Source: Thiothrix sp. UBA5583 | Lineage (GTDB): Bacteria; Pseudomonadota; Gammaproteobacteria; Thiotrichales; Thiotrichaceae | Direction: 5' to 3' | Length of the DNA stretch: 64,000 nt | Assembly: GCA_002425225.1 (NCBI GenBank) | Contig: DILV01000027.1 | Location: 510 to 64,509 of the forward strand | In this document: positions 26,875 through 38,846 of the stretch, one piece after another | Layout: each line of letters opens with the position of its first letter | Position numbering within the stretch: the first letter of the stretch is position 1 | Translations under genes and position numbers: made by a program | Notes under the pieces: model-generated | Told to the model about the DNA's origin: nothing | Seen by the model: only the letters and a program-made list of their open reading frames with translations | The model's database searches: none

Positions 26875-28884
26875 TTATTGCTTGCCTGCCACCGCGTTGC
26901 TGCCTGCCCAATCCTGTGACCAGAACGCACCGTTGTGAAAGTAATGCACGTTGTTGCCGCTGATGATGCTGCGATCCCTTTCCGGGTAATGCCAGAAATC
27001 TTCCGGGGCTTTTTCGGTAATCAGGGGTGGCAAGCTGCGGATTTTGCGGGCGCTCTGGTCGATTTCAAAACGGTACAACCCGGTTTGGGTATGCCCGTAA
27101 TAATCGGAAGGTTGCCCACTCATGCCGGGTTGGGGTGTTTCGTGCAACCTGACAGGCAAGGCGACCCGCAAGCTGTTTCCGGCCAAGGTTGTGACCGCAT
27201 GGTGGTCATGCAGGGCAGCAGAATCCGTGCCCCGTTTGCCGAGGATCAGTTTGTTCACTTCCCGCAAGTTACCGGGATTACTGGTGTCGATCAGTGACAG
27301 TTTCAGCCCTTGATACCAAGCTCCCCGGAATTCGCCGTTTGCTGCGGGAATAGCGTCTTTGCCAATCCCTAGCAACAGGTGTTTGCCAACCGGGTGCAAA
27401 TAATCGGAGAAACCCGGAATTTGCAGTTCCCCGGCAATGTAAGGGTCTTGCGGGTTGCTCATATCCAGCACATACAAGGGGTCGGTGCTCTGGAATGTCA
27501 CCAGATAAGCACTGTCACCGATGAAACGGGTGGCGTAAAGCTGTTCATCCGGCTTGCCCAGATGGGCAGGGCGTTGGCGGTTGGGCAACTGGGAAACCAG
27601 TGTCAGACCGGATTCACCGCCTTCTTTAAGGATGCTGAGAATGGCAGGCGATTTGCCATACGGTGTGGTCAATACCGTGGTCGGGTTGGTAAAAGTGTCA
27701 TTGTAGGTAATGACCCGCAGCAAACCATCCTGTTCACTTAGACGGAACGGGCGCTGGTCTTCCTTCCAGCCCAGATTGCCGGGAACGTCACCTGTACCGC
27801 GATAAGCAATGTCAGTCCCCGCAAAAGCAAACTTGTGGATGCCGGTACTGCTGCGCGAGCCTTGCACCGGGTCATGGTGATAATCGGTAGTTGCCACGTA
27901 AAGCGCCTGTGGTGAGGCGTACAGGGTTTCGGTTGAGCCGACAAAGCAGCGGCTGTTGAAACGCAGGCTGTTGGCGTTCAAATCCAGTGCGACGATGCTG
28001 ACAATTTCATGGCGGGCGTGCTGTTCCTTGCTTTCCTGCTGGTTGATGTAGCAGTTGTCCGGGGCAACCAGTGGCTGGCTGGCAGCACCGTTGAGGCTAT
28101 AGGTGGGTAACAGGTCGGCGACATTCATGCTTGCCAGTGCCTGTTTGTTTTTCGCCTTGTTTTCCTCGCTGCTGGCGTAGGGAACCCAGCCCAAACCTTC
28201 CATGCGCGGATAGCTGCGTAACACTAGGTACAGAGTGTTGTTGACGCGCCGACTGGCAATCAGGCTGCCATCCAGACTGACTTTCAGGGTGGGTTTGGCT
28301 GCTGCCGGGTTGCTGACATCCACGTACTGAAGGTCGGTTTTTTCCGGCATCAGCAGGTAGGGGCGTGGCATCCGCAAGGCTGGCATGGTCTGATTGAAAC
28401 TGGAGCCGATACTCACCAGTTGCTTGTTGCCGGAAGCAAGGTACAAGCCGGTCATGGGGGAAAGTTTCAGGCGATTGACCTCGTTGAGACGGGCACCATC
28501 CTCACTGATCTGCATGATACGCAGGGTGTCTTCCACGTATTGGCTATCGTTCGGTACGCCAATGGCATAAAGATAACGCCCGTCGGTTTTGAGCAGGTCA
28601 GCTTCGTCAACCCCTTGTTCCTGCAAGTTGGTGGTGGAAAACGCGGGGCTGGCTTCGGCACTACGTGCTGCTCCGGCGGCATTGGGCATCAGGGAGGGCA
28701 AGGCAACGGGGCGTGGCTCGGCACTGAGCTTTTCTGTCAGATAGGCATGTAACCCGGCAGCGCTAGCCCGTTTCAGGCCATTGGTGGTGCTGGTATTGTC
28801 GCTGAGTGGCGTGACGGACGTGCAGGACACCAGTAGCACTGCCAACCATGCAGGCATTGTGCTCAAAAAATATTTTATCTTCAT
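26875..28884 (-). CDS. Lipoprotein with C-terminal beta-propeller domain
   Basis: The 669-residue protein begins with a lipoprotein signal (LLVSC near residue 20) and matches the family of secreted proteins with a beta-propeller distantly related to WD-40. It has the hallmark FSTTNLQEQGVDEADLLKTD near residue 85, then repeated strands such as PLYVLDMSNPQDPYIAGEL. The role is unknown; such proteins are usually exported envelope proteins. It appears to be a single gene. Confidence 0.8.
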   Translation of the reverse strand: MKIKYFLSTMPAWLAVLLVSCTSVTPLSDNTSTTNGLKRASAAGLHAYLTEKLSAEPRPVALPSLMPNAAGAARSAEASPAFSTTNLQEQGVDEADLLKTDGRYLYAIGVPNDSQYVEDTLRIMQISEDGARLNEVNRLKLSPMTGLYLASGNKQLVSIGSSFNQTMPALRMPRPYLLMPEKTDLQYVDVSNPAAAKPTLKVSLDGSLIASRRVNNTLYLVLRSYPRMEGLGWVPYASSEENKAKNKQALASMNVADLLPTYSLNGAASQPLVAPDNCYINQQESKEQHARHEIVSIVALDLNANSLRFNSRCFVGSTETLYASPQALYVATTDYHHDPVQGSRSSTGIHKFAFAGTDIAYRGTGDVPGNLGWKEDQRPFRLSEQDGLLRVITYNDTFTNPTTVLTTPYGKSPAILSILKEGGESGLTLVSQLPNRQRPAHLGKPDEQLYATRFIGDSAYLVTFQSTDPLYVLDMSNPQDPYIAGELQIPGFSDYLHPVGKHLLLGIGKDAIPAANGEFRGAWYQGLKLSLIDTSNPGNLREVNKLILGKRGTDSAALHDHHAVTTLAGNSLRVALPVRLHETPQPGMSGQPSDYYGHTQTGLYRFEIDQSARKIRSLPPLITEKAPEDFWHYPERDRSIISGNNVHYFHNGAFWSQDWAGSNAVAGKQ

Positions 28885-29043
28885 GATTTGTATGCCTTAT
28901 TCGCGTTTTGTAGTTTATATTTCTATTACAACAGCAGTTTAGACCATGTAAATGAAAAATCGTTGACTGGTATCAAAGCAAATTGAATCTGCCCAGTAAG
29001 CTGCGACAATAGGGCGTTTATCCCTATCAGGAATACAGCAAGC

Positions 29044-29664
29044 ATGTTGTCAGGGCTTTATGTGATCACGGATGGTTCCACCGGCAATACCCTGCTGGAA
29101 AAAGTGGAACAGGCACTTCTCGGGGGCGCAGCCCTCATCCAGTATCGCGACAAAACCAGCGATCCGCTGCGGCGGGAACAGGAAGCTGCCGCACTGCGCA
29201 GCCTGTGTCAGGCACACAATGCGCTGTTGATCATCAACGATGACATCCATCTGGCGAAAACCGTGCAGGCGGATGGAGTGCATGTCGGCAAGGATGATGC
29301 CGCACTGCTGGCTGCCCGCGATTATTTGGGGAAAAAATCCATCATCGGCGTGTCCTGTTACAATCGTCTGGAACTGGCAGAGGTCGCGGCGGCGCAAGGT
29401 GCTGATTACGTGGCGTTCGGCAGTTTTTTCCCTTCCCCAACCAAGCCGGAAGCAACCCGTGCCAGTCTGGCTTTGTTGCAAACAGCCCGTGCCCGTCTGA
29501 GTCTGCCTATCTGCGCTATTGGCGGCATTACGCTGGCTGAAGCACCTGTGTTGCTGGCAAACGGTGCTGACATGCTGGCAGTCATCACCGATGTGTTGGG
29601 AAACCCGGATATTCGCCAGCAAGCCAGCCTTTACCAGCAACAGTTTGTCAGGCAAGCAGGCTGA
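29044..29664 (+). CDS. thiE: Thiamine-phosphate synthase
   Basis: ThiE joins HMP-PP and thiazole phosphate to make thiamine phosphate. The 206-residue protein has GLYVITDG, LIQYRDKTSD, the IINDDIHLAKTVQADGVHVG phosphate loop region and GVSCYN. No TPP riboswitch was recognised in the 159 bases upstream. It precedes hemL by 113 bases. Confidence 0.95.
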   Translation: MLSGLYVITDGSTGNTLLEKVEQALLGGAALIQYRDKTSDPLRREQEAAALRSLCQAHNALLIINDDIHLAKTVQADGVHVGKDDAALLAARDYLGKKSIIGVSCYNRLELAEVAAAQGADYVAFGSFFPSPTKPEATRASLALLQTARARLSLPICAIGGITLAEAPVLLANGADMLAVITDVLGNPDIRQQASLYQQQFVRQAG

Positions 29665-29777
29665 CAGCAAATTGAGAAATGTTGCAAAGCAGCACAGGTT
29701 TTTTTATACCTGACTGGACATTAGTGGCTGGCTCATTGAAAATAAGCGATTATTAATATTTGCCAAGGATTCCCGCA

Positions 29778-31058
29778 GTGACCCGTTCCGAAGCCCTGTT
29801 CGAGCAAGCCAAGCAAACCATCCCCGGTGGTGTGAATTCACCCGTGCGGGCTTTCCGTAGCGTAGGGGGAACACCACGTTTCATTGCGCGTGCCCAGGGC
29901 GCTTACATGTGGGATGCGGATGGCAACCGCCTGATTGATTACGTCGGTTCCTGGGGGCCAATGGTGGCAGGTCATGCTCACCCGGAAGTGGTAGCCGCCG
30001 TGCAGGCAGCAGCCATCAACGGCTTGAGCTACGGCGCACCGACCGAACTCGAAATCACCATGGCAGAAAAAATCTGCGAGATTATGCCTTCCATTGAAAT
30101 GGTGCGTATGACCAGCTCCGGTACGGAAGCCACCATGTCAGCCATCCGGCTGGCTCGCGGCTTTACCGGTCGCAATTACATGGTCAAGTTTGAGGGCGGT
30201 TATCACGGGCATGGCGATTCGTTGCTGGTGAAAGCCGGTTCTGGTGCCTTGACCTTTGGTCAACCCAGCTCGCCCGGTGTACCGGCGGAACTGGCGCAAT
30301 ACACCCTGACGCTGGACTACAACAACAGCGCACAGGTACGCGAAGTGTTTGCCGCACGCGGGCATGAAATTGCCTGCATCATCGTCGAGCCAGTATCCGG
30401 CAATATGAACTGCATTCCACCCGTGCCCGGTTTTCTGGAAACCCTGCGTGAAGTCTGTGACCAGTCGGGTTCAGTGCTGATTTTCGATGAGGTCATGACT
30501 GGCTTCCGTGTCGCTCTGGGGGGAGTACAAGCAGTTTATGGCATCAAACCTGACCTGACCACGTTGGGCAAGATTATTGGCGGCGGAATGCCGGTCGGCG
30601 CATTCGGCGGACGACGCGACATCATGTCCCATCTGTCCCCACTGGGGGCGGTATACCAGGCAGGTACACTGTCTGGCAATCCGATTGCCATGAGCGCCGG
30701 TTTGAAGATGCTGGAAATCATTGCGCGTGAGGGGTTTTATGCTGAACTCACTGCAAAGACCACAATGTTCGTCAAGGGGCTGCAACAGGCAGCCGATGCG
30801 GCTAGAATACCCTTCACTACGCAACAGGTTGGTGGCATGTTTGGGCTTTTCTTCACCACAGAACAGCGCATTGATACCTATCAGCAAGTGACCGCCTGCA
30901 ATATTGCCCAATTCAATCGTTTCTTCCACGGAATGCTGAATCGTGGTGTCTACCTCGCACCATCGGCATACGAGGCCGGATTTGTTTCCATGGCGCACAG
31001 CGACGCTGATTTGGCGGAAACCATCGCCATTGCTAGTGAGGTTTTTGCCAGTCTGTGA
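29778..31058 (+). CDS. hemL: Glutamate-1-semialdehyde aminotransferase
   Basis: HemL makes 5-aminolevulinate, the tetrapyrrole precursor. The 426-residue protein has [38 protein letters not shown] and the PLP-lysine segment [19 protein letters not shown] choose the GTG at 29778 because AAGGA lies eight bases upstream and the protein then begins [11 protein letters not shown], as the family does. A TTG at 29760 would give a longer form without support. Confidence 0.96.
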   Translation: MTRSEALFEQAKQTIPGGVNSPVRAFRSVGGTPRFIARAQGAYMWDADGNRLIDYVGSWGPMVAGHAHPEVVAAVQAAAINGLSYGAPTELEITMAEKICEIMPSIEMVRMTSSGTEATMSAIRLARGFTGRNYMVKFEGGYHGHGDSLLVKAGSGALTFGQPSSPGVPAELAQYTLTLDYNNSAQVREVFAARGHEIACIIVEPVSGNMNCIPPVPGFLETLREVCDQSGSVLIFDEVMTGFRVALGGVQAVYGIKPDLTTLGKIIGGGMPVGAFGGRRDIMSHLSPLGAVYQAGTLSGNPIAMSAGLKMLEIIAREGFYAELTAKTTMFVKGLQQAADAARIPFTTQQVGGMFGLFFTTEQRIDTYQQVTACNIAQFNRFFHGMLNRGVYLAPSAYEAGFVSMAHSDADLAETIAIASEVFASL

Positions 31059-31149
31059 TGTAGTTTTTCTGGGGCGACTCCGGCTATAGCGCAGACTTAA
31101 ATTTGCGCATTTTTATAATTACTAGCTTTTACAAGCGGGAAAACAGGGA

Positions 31150-32415
31150 ATGTACCGTTTATTACAAAAAATCATACTGGCAATGTGTTTGCTGGGGCTT
31201 GCGGGGGCGGGGCTTGCCGAAACAGCCTCCTCTTCCATTTATCAGGATGCTGAGCAATCCATTTATCAGGTGCGTGTCATCAGCAAGCAGGGCGGGGAAA
31301 AAACCGCGATTGGTTCGGGTTTCATTGTGCTGGAACCCAACATCATTGCGACCAACTATCACGTGGTCAGCATGTTTGTAAATGACCCGGAAGAGTTCGA
31401 CCTGGATTATCTTTCCACCACTGGCAAAACCGGCAGTCTGGAATTGTTGGCGGTGGATGTGGTTCATGACCTTGCGGTGTTGCGGGCTGATGCACCATTG
31501 GGTGCGCCCTTGGAACTGGCCGATGTGCCACCCAAAGGAGCGCGGCTGTACGCGATGGGCAACCCGATGGATCTGGGCTTTGTCATTATCGAGGGCACGA
31601 ATAACGGTATCCTCAAAAATAGTGATGAAAGCAATATCCTGTTTTCCGGCAGTTTGAATCCCGGCATGAGTGGTGGCCCAACCCTGAATGAGGAGCGGCA
31701 AGTGGTCGGGGTCAATGTTGCCACCTCAGGCAATGAAATCAGTTTTCTGGTGCCTGCCCGCCATCTTGGGGTGATTCTGGGGCGGCTCAAACTGACGGGT
31801 TTCAAGCCGGATACTGACATCAGTGAACGGATTGCCGAACAGATTCATTCCCATACAGGCAAGTACTTCGAGCGCTTGCTTGATGCCAAATGGAATGTCC
31901 GTTCGGTTGGCAAATTCGGGGTTCCTGGCAGTATTGACAATTTCACCCGCTGTTGGGATGAAGTCAGCAAGCCGGACGAAGAGGAATTGCTGCGGATACG
32001 GGATACCAGTTGTGCCAATGATGCCGCCATTTACCTGGATGATGGTCTGGAAGTGGGGCAAATTGCCTACGACTACCGCTGGTTTACCAGTGATGCAATG
32101 ATTTCCCCACGCTTTTACAACAGCTATCAGGAACGCAATGTCAGCGTTTCCAACAGCGAGGCAGACAAAAACGACGTTACCAACTTTGACTGCCACGCCG
32201 GTTTCACTCGCATAGCGGAACAGGAGTTCAAGATGACCGTTTGTCGCCGTGACTATCACAACTATGCAGGCTTGAGCGATGTCATGGTGACGGGGGCGAT
32301 GGTTGGGCACAAGCAGCAAGGGATGATCTTTAACCTGGATCTGAAAGGCGTTGCGTTTGAGCAAGCCATGCAAGTACTCAAACGTATGCTGGGGGAATTC
32401 AAATGGCAAAACTGA
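31150..32415 (+). CDS. Secreted trypsin-like serine protease
   Basis: The 421-residue protein has a signal peptide (residues 1-23) and a DegP-type trypsin-like domain. The triad is His71 (ATNYHVV), Asp107 (VVHDLAVL) and Ser174 (LNPGMSGGPT). It has no PDZ domain. The C-terminal 200 residues are unrecognised and have paired cysteines. Its 3' end overlaps the FHA membrane protein gene by 13 bases, so they are likely made together. A periplasmic role is inferred. Confidence 0.85.
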   Translation: MYRLLQKIILAMCLLGLAGAGLAETASSSIYQDAEQSIYQVRVISKQGGEKTAIGSGFIVLEPNIIATNYHVVSMFVNDPEEFDLDYLSTTGKTGSLELLAVDVVHDLAVLRADAPLGAPLELADVPPKGARLYAMGNPMDLGFVIIEGTNNGILKNSDESNILFSGSLNPGMSGGPTLNEERQVVGVNVATSGNEISFLVPARHLGVILGRLKLTGFKPDTDISERIAEQIHSHTGKYFERLLDAKWNVRSVGKFGVPGSIDNFTRCWDEVSKPDEEELLRIRDTSCANDAAIYLDDGLEVGQIAYDYRWFTSDAMISPRFYNSYQERNVSVSNSEADKNDVTNFDCHAGFTRIAEQEFKMTVCRRDYHNYAGLSDVMVTGAMVGHKQQGMIFNLDLKGVAFEQAMQVLKRMLGEFKWQN

Positions 32416-33356
32416 TCCTCGAAATCCAGAAGCGCGGGTTGCACCAGTATCAGCGTCTGGAACAGTTCCCGGTCACGATTGGGCGGGCGCTGGATAATGA
32501 TGTCATTCTTTCGGATGTTTCCGTTTCTCCCCATCATTTGCGCATCGAGCAGGATGAAGCGGGCGAGTTGTACCTGCACAACCTGTCAAAAGAAAACGGC
32601 ACACGCATGAATGGGGCTTTGCTAGGTGAACTGCCAGCCCGTTTACCTGTTCCCAGTCGCCTGTTGTTGGGTAGTCGCCGCCTTAACCTGCTGACTTCCG
32701 ATACGCCGGTTACGCCTACCAATATGCTCAAGTTCGGCAGTTTTTATTCCATCATGGCCAACCCTGTGTGGGTCGGGGTGTTGCTGGTGTTGGCTGTGGT
32801 CGGGCTGTTTTCTGAAAATTACCTGCATACCTTTGTGGAACAAGGGGTATGGTATTATCTGAGTGACATCCTGCTCAATCTGGTGGTGATGGCGGTTATT
32901 GCCTTGTTTATCGCCGGGGTCAACTGGCTGGTGTCGCACCGCTGGGTGTTCAGTTCGGCGCTGGGAATTGTGGCTTTACTGACTTTGTTGAAATCCCTAC
33001 TGGGTGTGGTTGGTGATGGGCTGGATTACTTTTTTACCTCCGATACCCCGCAGAATGTGTTGCTGACCTTGTACAATATCCCGCTGGTAACGTTGCTGCT
33101 GTATTTCTTTCAACGCTGGGCAAGTTATTTACGCCCTTGGTCTGCTCTTGGTATCGCAATCCTGTTGAGTTTGCCGCTGGTTATTCTGGAGGTGGTCGGT
33201 TTAGGTGATGAAGCCAGCTTTGGCGAAGGGTTTTCACCGAATCCGGTTTACAACCAGACCTTGAGTTCATTCAATATCCATGCAGCACCTACCTTGCCGT
33301 TGAACGAATTCCTGCAACAAGTGGAAGAGGCCTTGCCGAATAGCGTGGAAAAATAA
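32403..33356 (+). CDS. FHA-domain membrane protein
   Basis: The 317-residue protein has an N-terminal FHA domain (residues 1-95) with VTIGRALDNDVILSDVSVSPHHLRI and LSKENGTRMNG. About five membrane helices follow (residues 115-265) and a short tail. FHA domains bind phosphothreonine peptides in the cytosol. Translational coupling to a secreted protease suggests a signal or processing pair across the membrane. No kinase or phosphatase gene is adjacent. Confidence 0.82.
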   Translation: MAKLILEIQKRGLHQYQRLEQFPVTIGRALDNDVILSDVSVSPHHLRIEQDEAGELYLHNLSKENGTRMNGALLGELPARLPVPSRLLLGSRRLNLLTSDTPVTPTNMLKFGSFYSIMANPVWVGVLLVLAVVGLFSENYLHTFVEQGVWYYLSDILLNLVVMAVIALFIAGVNWLVSHRWVFSSALGIVALLTLLKSLLGVVGDGLDYFFTSDTPQNVLLTLYNIPLVTLLLYFFQRWASYLRPWSALGIAILLSLPLVILEVVGLGDEASFGEGFSPNPVYNQTLSSFNIHAAPTLPLNEFLQQVEEALPNSVEK

Positions 33357-33370
33357 GCGCAAATAGCTGG

Positions 33371-34102
33371 TCAGATGTCGCCGTAACGGTGCTGGAGCAA
33401 TGCCAGTGCCGTCGTGCTGGCAGTCTCTGCACGCAGGATGCGCGGCCCAAGTGATACGGCAACGACGCCAGCCTGTTGGCACTGCGCCACTTCCTCGTCT
33501 GTAAATCCGCCTTCCGGCCCAATCAGCAGGGCAAAGGGTGAGGGCAAATCCAGCGGCAGGGCATTGATGCGTGGGAATAACCCAGGAGCAAGAATCAGGC
33601 GCGTGCCTGCGAAGGGCTGTTGCAACCATTGTTCCAATGTCAGTGGGGTCAGTACCGGTGGCAAGCAGGTACGCCCGGACTGTTCACAGGCTGCCTGTAC
33701 CACGCCTTCCCAATGCTGAACCTTTTTATCGGTTTGTTCTTTGCCAATCCTCACCACGCTGTGTTGGGTGATCAGTGGCTGGAGGGTGGCAACACCCAGT
33801 TCCACCGCTTTTTGCAGGGCGAAATCCATCTTGTCAGGTTTGACGATGGCCATGACCAGCGTCAGGTGCAATGGGGATTCGCTATTAAGCGGAGAGAAAC
33901 CTTCAATCAGGGCAGCAGCAGTACGTTTGCCTGCCAAGACAAGCCGCGCTTGATATTCACCACCTTGTGCGTTGAAAAGGATGAGTGATTCGCCTACTTT
34001 CAGACGCAAGACCTGCATGGCATGACGGAACGTACCCTCAGGCAGGGTGAATTCCTGTCCGATGCTGAGTGCTTCCGTGACGTAAAAACGGGGGATACGC
34101 AT
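33371..34102 (-). CDS. rsmE: 16S rRNA m3U1498 methyltransferase
   Basis: RsmE methylates N3 of U1498 in 16S rRNA. The 243-residue protein has the SPOUT features: KMDFALQKAVELGV, LIGPEGGFTDEEV and LGPRILRAETAS. Length is normal. It lies 15 bases downstream of ispB on the same strand. Confidence 0.95.
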   Translation of the reverse strand: MRIPRFYVTEALSIGQEFTLPEGTFRHAMQVLRLKVGESLILFNAQGGEYQARLVLAGKRTAAALIEGFSPLNSESPLHLTLVMAIVKPDKMDFALQKAVELGVATLQPLITQHSVVRIGKEQTDKKVQHWEGVVQAACEQSGRTCLPPVLTPLTLEQWLQQPFAGTRLILAPGLFPRINALPLDLPSPFALLIGPEGGFTDEEVAQCQQAGVVAVSLGPRILRAETASTTALALLQHRYGDI

Positions 34103-34117
34103 CAGGTTGCTAGCTGA

Positions 34118-35086
34118 TTAATGGTTGCGGTTGATCGCAAACCATGCCAGTGATTCCAGTGCTTGCCGGTAGTCGCTATCCGGCAGGCATTGCAGGCTGG
34201 CAATCGCCGCTTCGGTTTCACCCTTGGCGCGTTCCAGTGTGTAATCAATCGCCTGGGTGTTGGCAATCGCCTGCATAATGGCATCAATCTGTTCCAGCCC
34301 ACCCTGTTCGATCGCTTGGCGCAGCAAGGCCGCTGTTGCCGCATCGCTGCGCTGGATGGCAATGATCAATGGCAGGGTTGGTTTGCCTTCTGCAAGATCG
34401 TCCCCGACATTTTTGCCCATTTCTTCGGCATCGGCGGTGTAGTCCAGCACATCATCCACTAACTGGAACGCAGTGCCGAGGTGCATCCCGAACCGAGCCA
34501 TCGCCTGTTCCTTGTCTGCATCCAGCCCGCTCAATACCGCACCCAACTGGCAGGCCGCCTCAAACAGCTTGGCAGTCTTGGAATGGATCACTTCCATGTA
34601 ACGTTGTTCGGATGTGTCGGGGTCGTGGCAGTTGAGCAGTTGCAGCACTTCGCCTTCCGCAATCGTATTGGTGGTGGTGGAGAGGATTTCCATCACCCGC
34701 ATACTGCCCACATCCACCATCATTTCAAAGGAACGCGAATACAGGAAGTCGCCAACCAGCACGGCAGCCTGGTTGCCCCACACATTATTGGCGGTTTCCT
34801 TGCCCCGGCGCATGTCGGATTCGTCCACCACATCATCGTGCAGCAGGGTGGCGGTATGGATGAACTCCACAATCGCCGCCACGTCCACGTGTTTTTCACC
34901 CTGATAACCACAGGCACGGGCAACCAGCAACGCCAACAACGGGCGCAGGCGTTTGCCGCCGCTGCCGATGATGTAGTGGCTTAACTGGTTGATCAGCACG
35001 ACTTCGGAGTGCAGGCGGCGCTGGATCAGCGCGTTGACAGCCTGCATGTCGGCGTCGGCGAGTTGGCGAATTGCGTTGAAATCCAT
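34118..35086 (-). CDS. ispB: Octaprenyl diphosphate synthase
   Basis: IspB makes the polyprenyl side chain of ubiquinone. The 322-residue protein has GSGGKRLRPLLALL, the first Asp-rich motif LLHDDVVDESDMRRG and the second motif FQLVDDVLDYTAD. It is divergent from rplU, as in many gammaproteobacteria. The exact chain length cannot be read by eye. Confidence 0.94.
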   Translation of the reverse strand: MDFNAIRQLADADMQAVNALIQRRLHSEVVLINQLSHYIIGSGGKRLRPLLALLVARACGYQGEKHVDVAAIVEFIHTATLLHDDVVDESDMRRGKETANNVWGNQAAVLVGDFLYSRSFEMMVDVGSMRVMEILSTTTNTIAEGEVLQLLNCHDPDTSEQRYMEVIHSKTAKLFEAACQLGAVLSGLDADKEQAMARFGMHLGTAFQLVDDVLDYTADAEEMGKNVGDDLAEGKPTLPLIIAIQRSDAATAALLRQAIEQGGLEQIDAIMQAIANTQAIDYTLERAKGETEAAIASLQCLPDSDYRQALESLAWFAINRNH

Positions 35087-35179
35087 GATAATGTGGGCTG
35101 CTGAAAGTCCCGAATGCTAGGAACAGCACCCCAGCATGTCAAGCGATACCCTCAAGTAGCGTCAATATTTATTTCGCGT

Positions 35180-35208
35180 TTGCTTTTAGTGCGGGCTACA
35201 GGTAGAAT
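35180..35208 (+). promoter_or_regulatory. Likely rplU promoter
   Basis: TTGCTT at 35180-35185 and TAGAAT at 35203-35208 are spaced by 17 bases, 42 bases upstream of the rplU start. Both resemble sigma-70 elements. Confidence 0.5.
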
Positions 35209-35250
35209 CTTGCGGCTCTTTAACAGGACATTTTTGGAGAATCGTAAATC

Positions 35251-35562
35251 ATGTATGCGGTCATCGTAACAGGCGGTAAGCAATACCGCGTCGCTCAAGG
35301 CGATACCCTTCTGGTTGAAAAACTGGATGTGGAAGAAGGCGCAAGCATTGATTTCGATAATGTCCTGATGGTCGGGGAAGGTGATTCCGTACAAATCGGC
35401 ACACCTTACGTTGCAGGCGGTAAGGTGACTGCAAACGTTGTGGCCCAGACTCGCGGCGAAAAAGTGCGGATCATGAAATTCCGCCGCCGTAAGCACCATC
35501 AGAAATGTACTGGTCATCGCCAGTACCTGACACAGATCGAAATCACTGGCATTTCAGCGTAA
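35251..35562 (+). CDS. rplU: Ribosomal protein L21
   Basis: The 103-residue protein is a standard bL21, from [18 protein letters not shown] to the [13 protein letters not shown] segment. TTGGAG lies upstream of the ATG. It is first in the rplU-rpmA pair. Confidence 0.98.
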   Translation: MYAVIVTGGKQYRVAQGDTLLVEKLDVEEGASIDFDNVLMVGEGDSVQIGTPYVAGGKVTANVVAQTRGEKVRIMKFRRRKHHQKCTGHRQYLTQIEITGISA

Positions 35563-35574
35563 GGGGATACAGCA

Positions 35575-35847
35575 ATGGCACACAAAAAGGCAGGCGGTAG
35601 TACCCGCAACGGTCGCGACTCAGAATCCAAACGGCTTGGCGTCAAGCGTTTTGGCGGTCAGTTCGTACTGGCTGGCAACATTCTGGTACGTCAGCGTGGC
35701 ACCAAATTCCATGCCGGTGAAAACGTCGGTATCGGTAAGGATCACACCCTGTTTGCAAAAGCAGATGGCGTGGTGGTTTTCCAGCAGAAAGGTGCGCAAA
35801 ACCGCAAGTTTGTCAGCATCCAGCCAGTTGAAGGCTGCTCTGCGTAA
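35575..35847 (+). CDS. rpmA: Ribosomal protein L27
   Basis: The 90-residue protein begins [20 protein letters not shown], the usual bL27 start, and contains the [15 protein letters not shown] segment. It lies 12 bases after rplU and is followed by a strong terminator. Confidence 0.98.
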   Translation: MAHKKAGGSTRNGRDSESKRLGVKRFGGQFVLAGNILVRQRGTKFHAGENVGIGKDHTLFAKADGVVVFQQKGAQNRKFVSIQPVEGCSA

Positions 35848-35872
35848 GGCAAGCGTCCCATAAGGACACTTT

Positions 35873-35903
35873 GCGAAAAGCCCCGCTGGTCGGGGCTTTT
35901 CGC
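35873..35903 (+). terminator. Rho-independent terminator after rpmA
   Basis: GCGAAAAGCCCCG pairs perfectly with CGGGGCTTTTCGC around a five-base loop; the T-tract forms part of the 3' arm. It separates rplU-rpmA from obgE. Confidence 0.85.
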
Positions 35904-35933
35904 GTATGTGGGCAACCCGTTTGCCCAAGGTAA

Positions 35934-38082
<2,149 letters not shown>

Positions 38083-38169
38083 GAAAGAAACCGCTTTAGT
38101 CGGATTTTGTTGTCGAATATTTCAAAAGTGCTATATGTTCTGGCACAGAGTGTTTGAGGAACGGTTTTT

Positions 38170-38550
38170 ATGGAAGCTGAGCGCTACAAAATCCAGGTGT
38201 CGGTTGAGTCCCATTTTATTGAGAAAGAGTCTGACCCTGATCAGGCAAGGTATGTGTTTGCCTACACAGTGACGATGGTCAATCAGGGGAGTATCGCTGC
38301 CAAATTATTAACCCGGCACTGGATCATTTCCGATGCGGATGGGCGTACCCAAGAAGTCAGGGGTGAAGGCGTGGTTGGGGAAAAACCGTATTTGCAGCCG
38401 GGGGAGGGTTTCCGTTATACCAGCGGAACCATTCTGGATACCCCGTTGGGTGTGATGCGTGGCACTTACCAGATGTTGGCAGACGATGGCGAGCGCTTTG
38501 ATGCGGAAATTTCTCCATTTCGTCTGGTTGATCCGCGTATTTTGCATTGA
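38170..38550 (+). CDS. apaG: ApaG family protein
   Basis: The 126-residue protein matches ApaG with its YTVTMVNQG, LLTRHWIISDADG, GEGVVGEKPYLQPGEGFRYTSG and MRGTYQML segments. ApaG is a fibronectin-like domain linked to Co/Mg tolerance and Ap4A-related phenotypes; its molecular role is not settled. Often it lies beside rsmA and apaH, but here it stands alone. Confidence 0.93.
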   Translation: MEAERYKIQVSVESHFIEKESDPDQARYVFAYTVTMVNQGSIAAKLLTRHWIISDADGRTQEVRGEGVVGEKPYLQPGEGFRYTSGTILDTPLGVMRGTYQMLADDGERFDAEISPFRLVDPRILH

Positions 38551-38564
38551 TTACCGTTAGTCTA

Positions 38565-38728
38565 CAAAAAAGGCTCGCGCACAGGGTACGCAAGCCTAGG
38601 GTGCGGTATCACCATCCCTATGAATACCCGCGCAACTGGCATTTCAGCCAATTGCAGTTAAGTGTAGAACAGCATGGAAAAATTTCAACTTCGCCGCTTG
38701 TCTGGATGCTGCTGGACAAGCCAGTAAG
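38565..38728 (-). ncRNA. Candidate small RNA on minus strand
   Basis: The 296-base gap between apaG and the lytic transglycosylase has no coding frame of note. On the minus strand it holds a perfect -10 box TATAAT (38740-38735) without a good -35. Downstream is a hairpin GCTTGTC/GACAAGC and, about 160 bases after the likely start, a stem followed by six T. No minus-strand gene lies upstream for that terminator to serve. A roughly 160-base RNA is inferred. I could not match it to a known family. Confidence 0.35.
38566..38597 (-). terminator. Rho-independent terminator facing leftward
   Basis: Read on the minus strand, AGGCTTGCG pairs with CGCGAGCCT (one mismatch) and is followed by TTTTTT. 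Stem arms lie at 38589-38597 and 38571-38579. It points toward the end of apaG. Confidence 0.65.
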
Positions 38729-38846
38729 TCGGTGATTATATTCAGACAAAAGATTTGTTGGATGATTATGATAAAAAGAGTGTAGTACGGTGTTGATCCG
38801 TATTTTTTCCAGTAAGTCAAATATCAATAAAAATAATGTGATAATA

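Noticed and set aside
28885..29043. Possible TPP riboswitch before thiE
   Set aside because: The conserved THI-box pieces were not seen in the leader.
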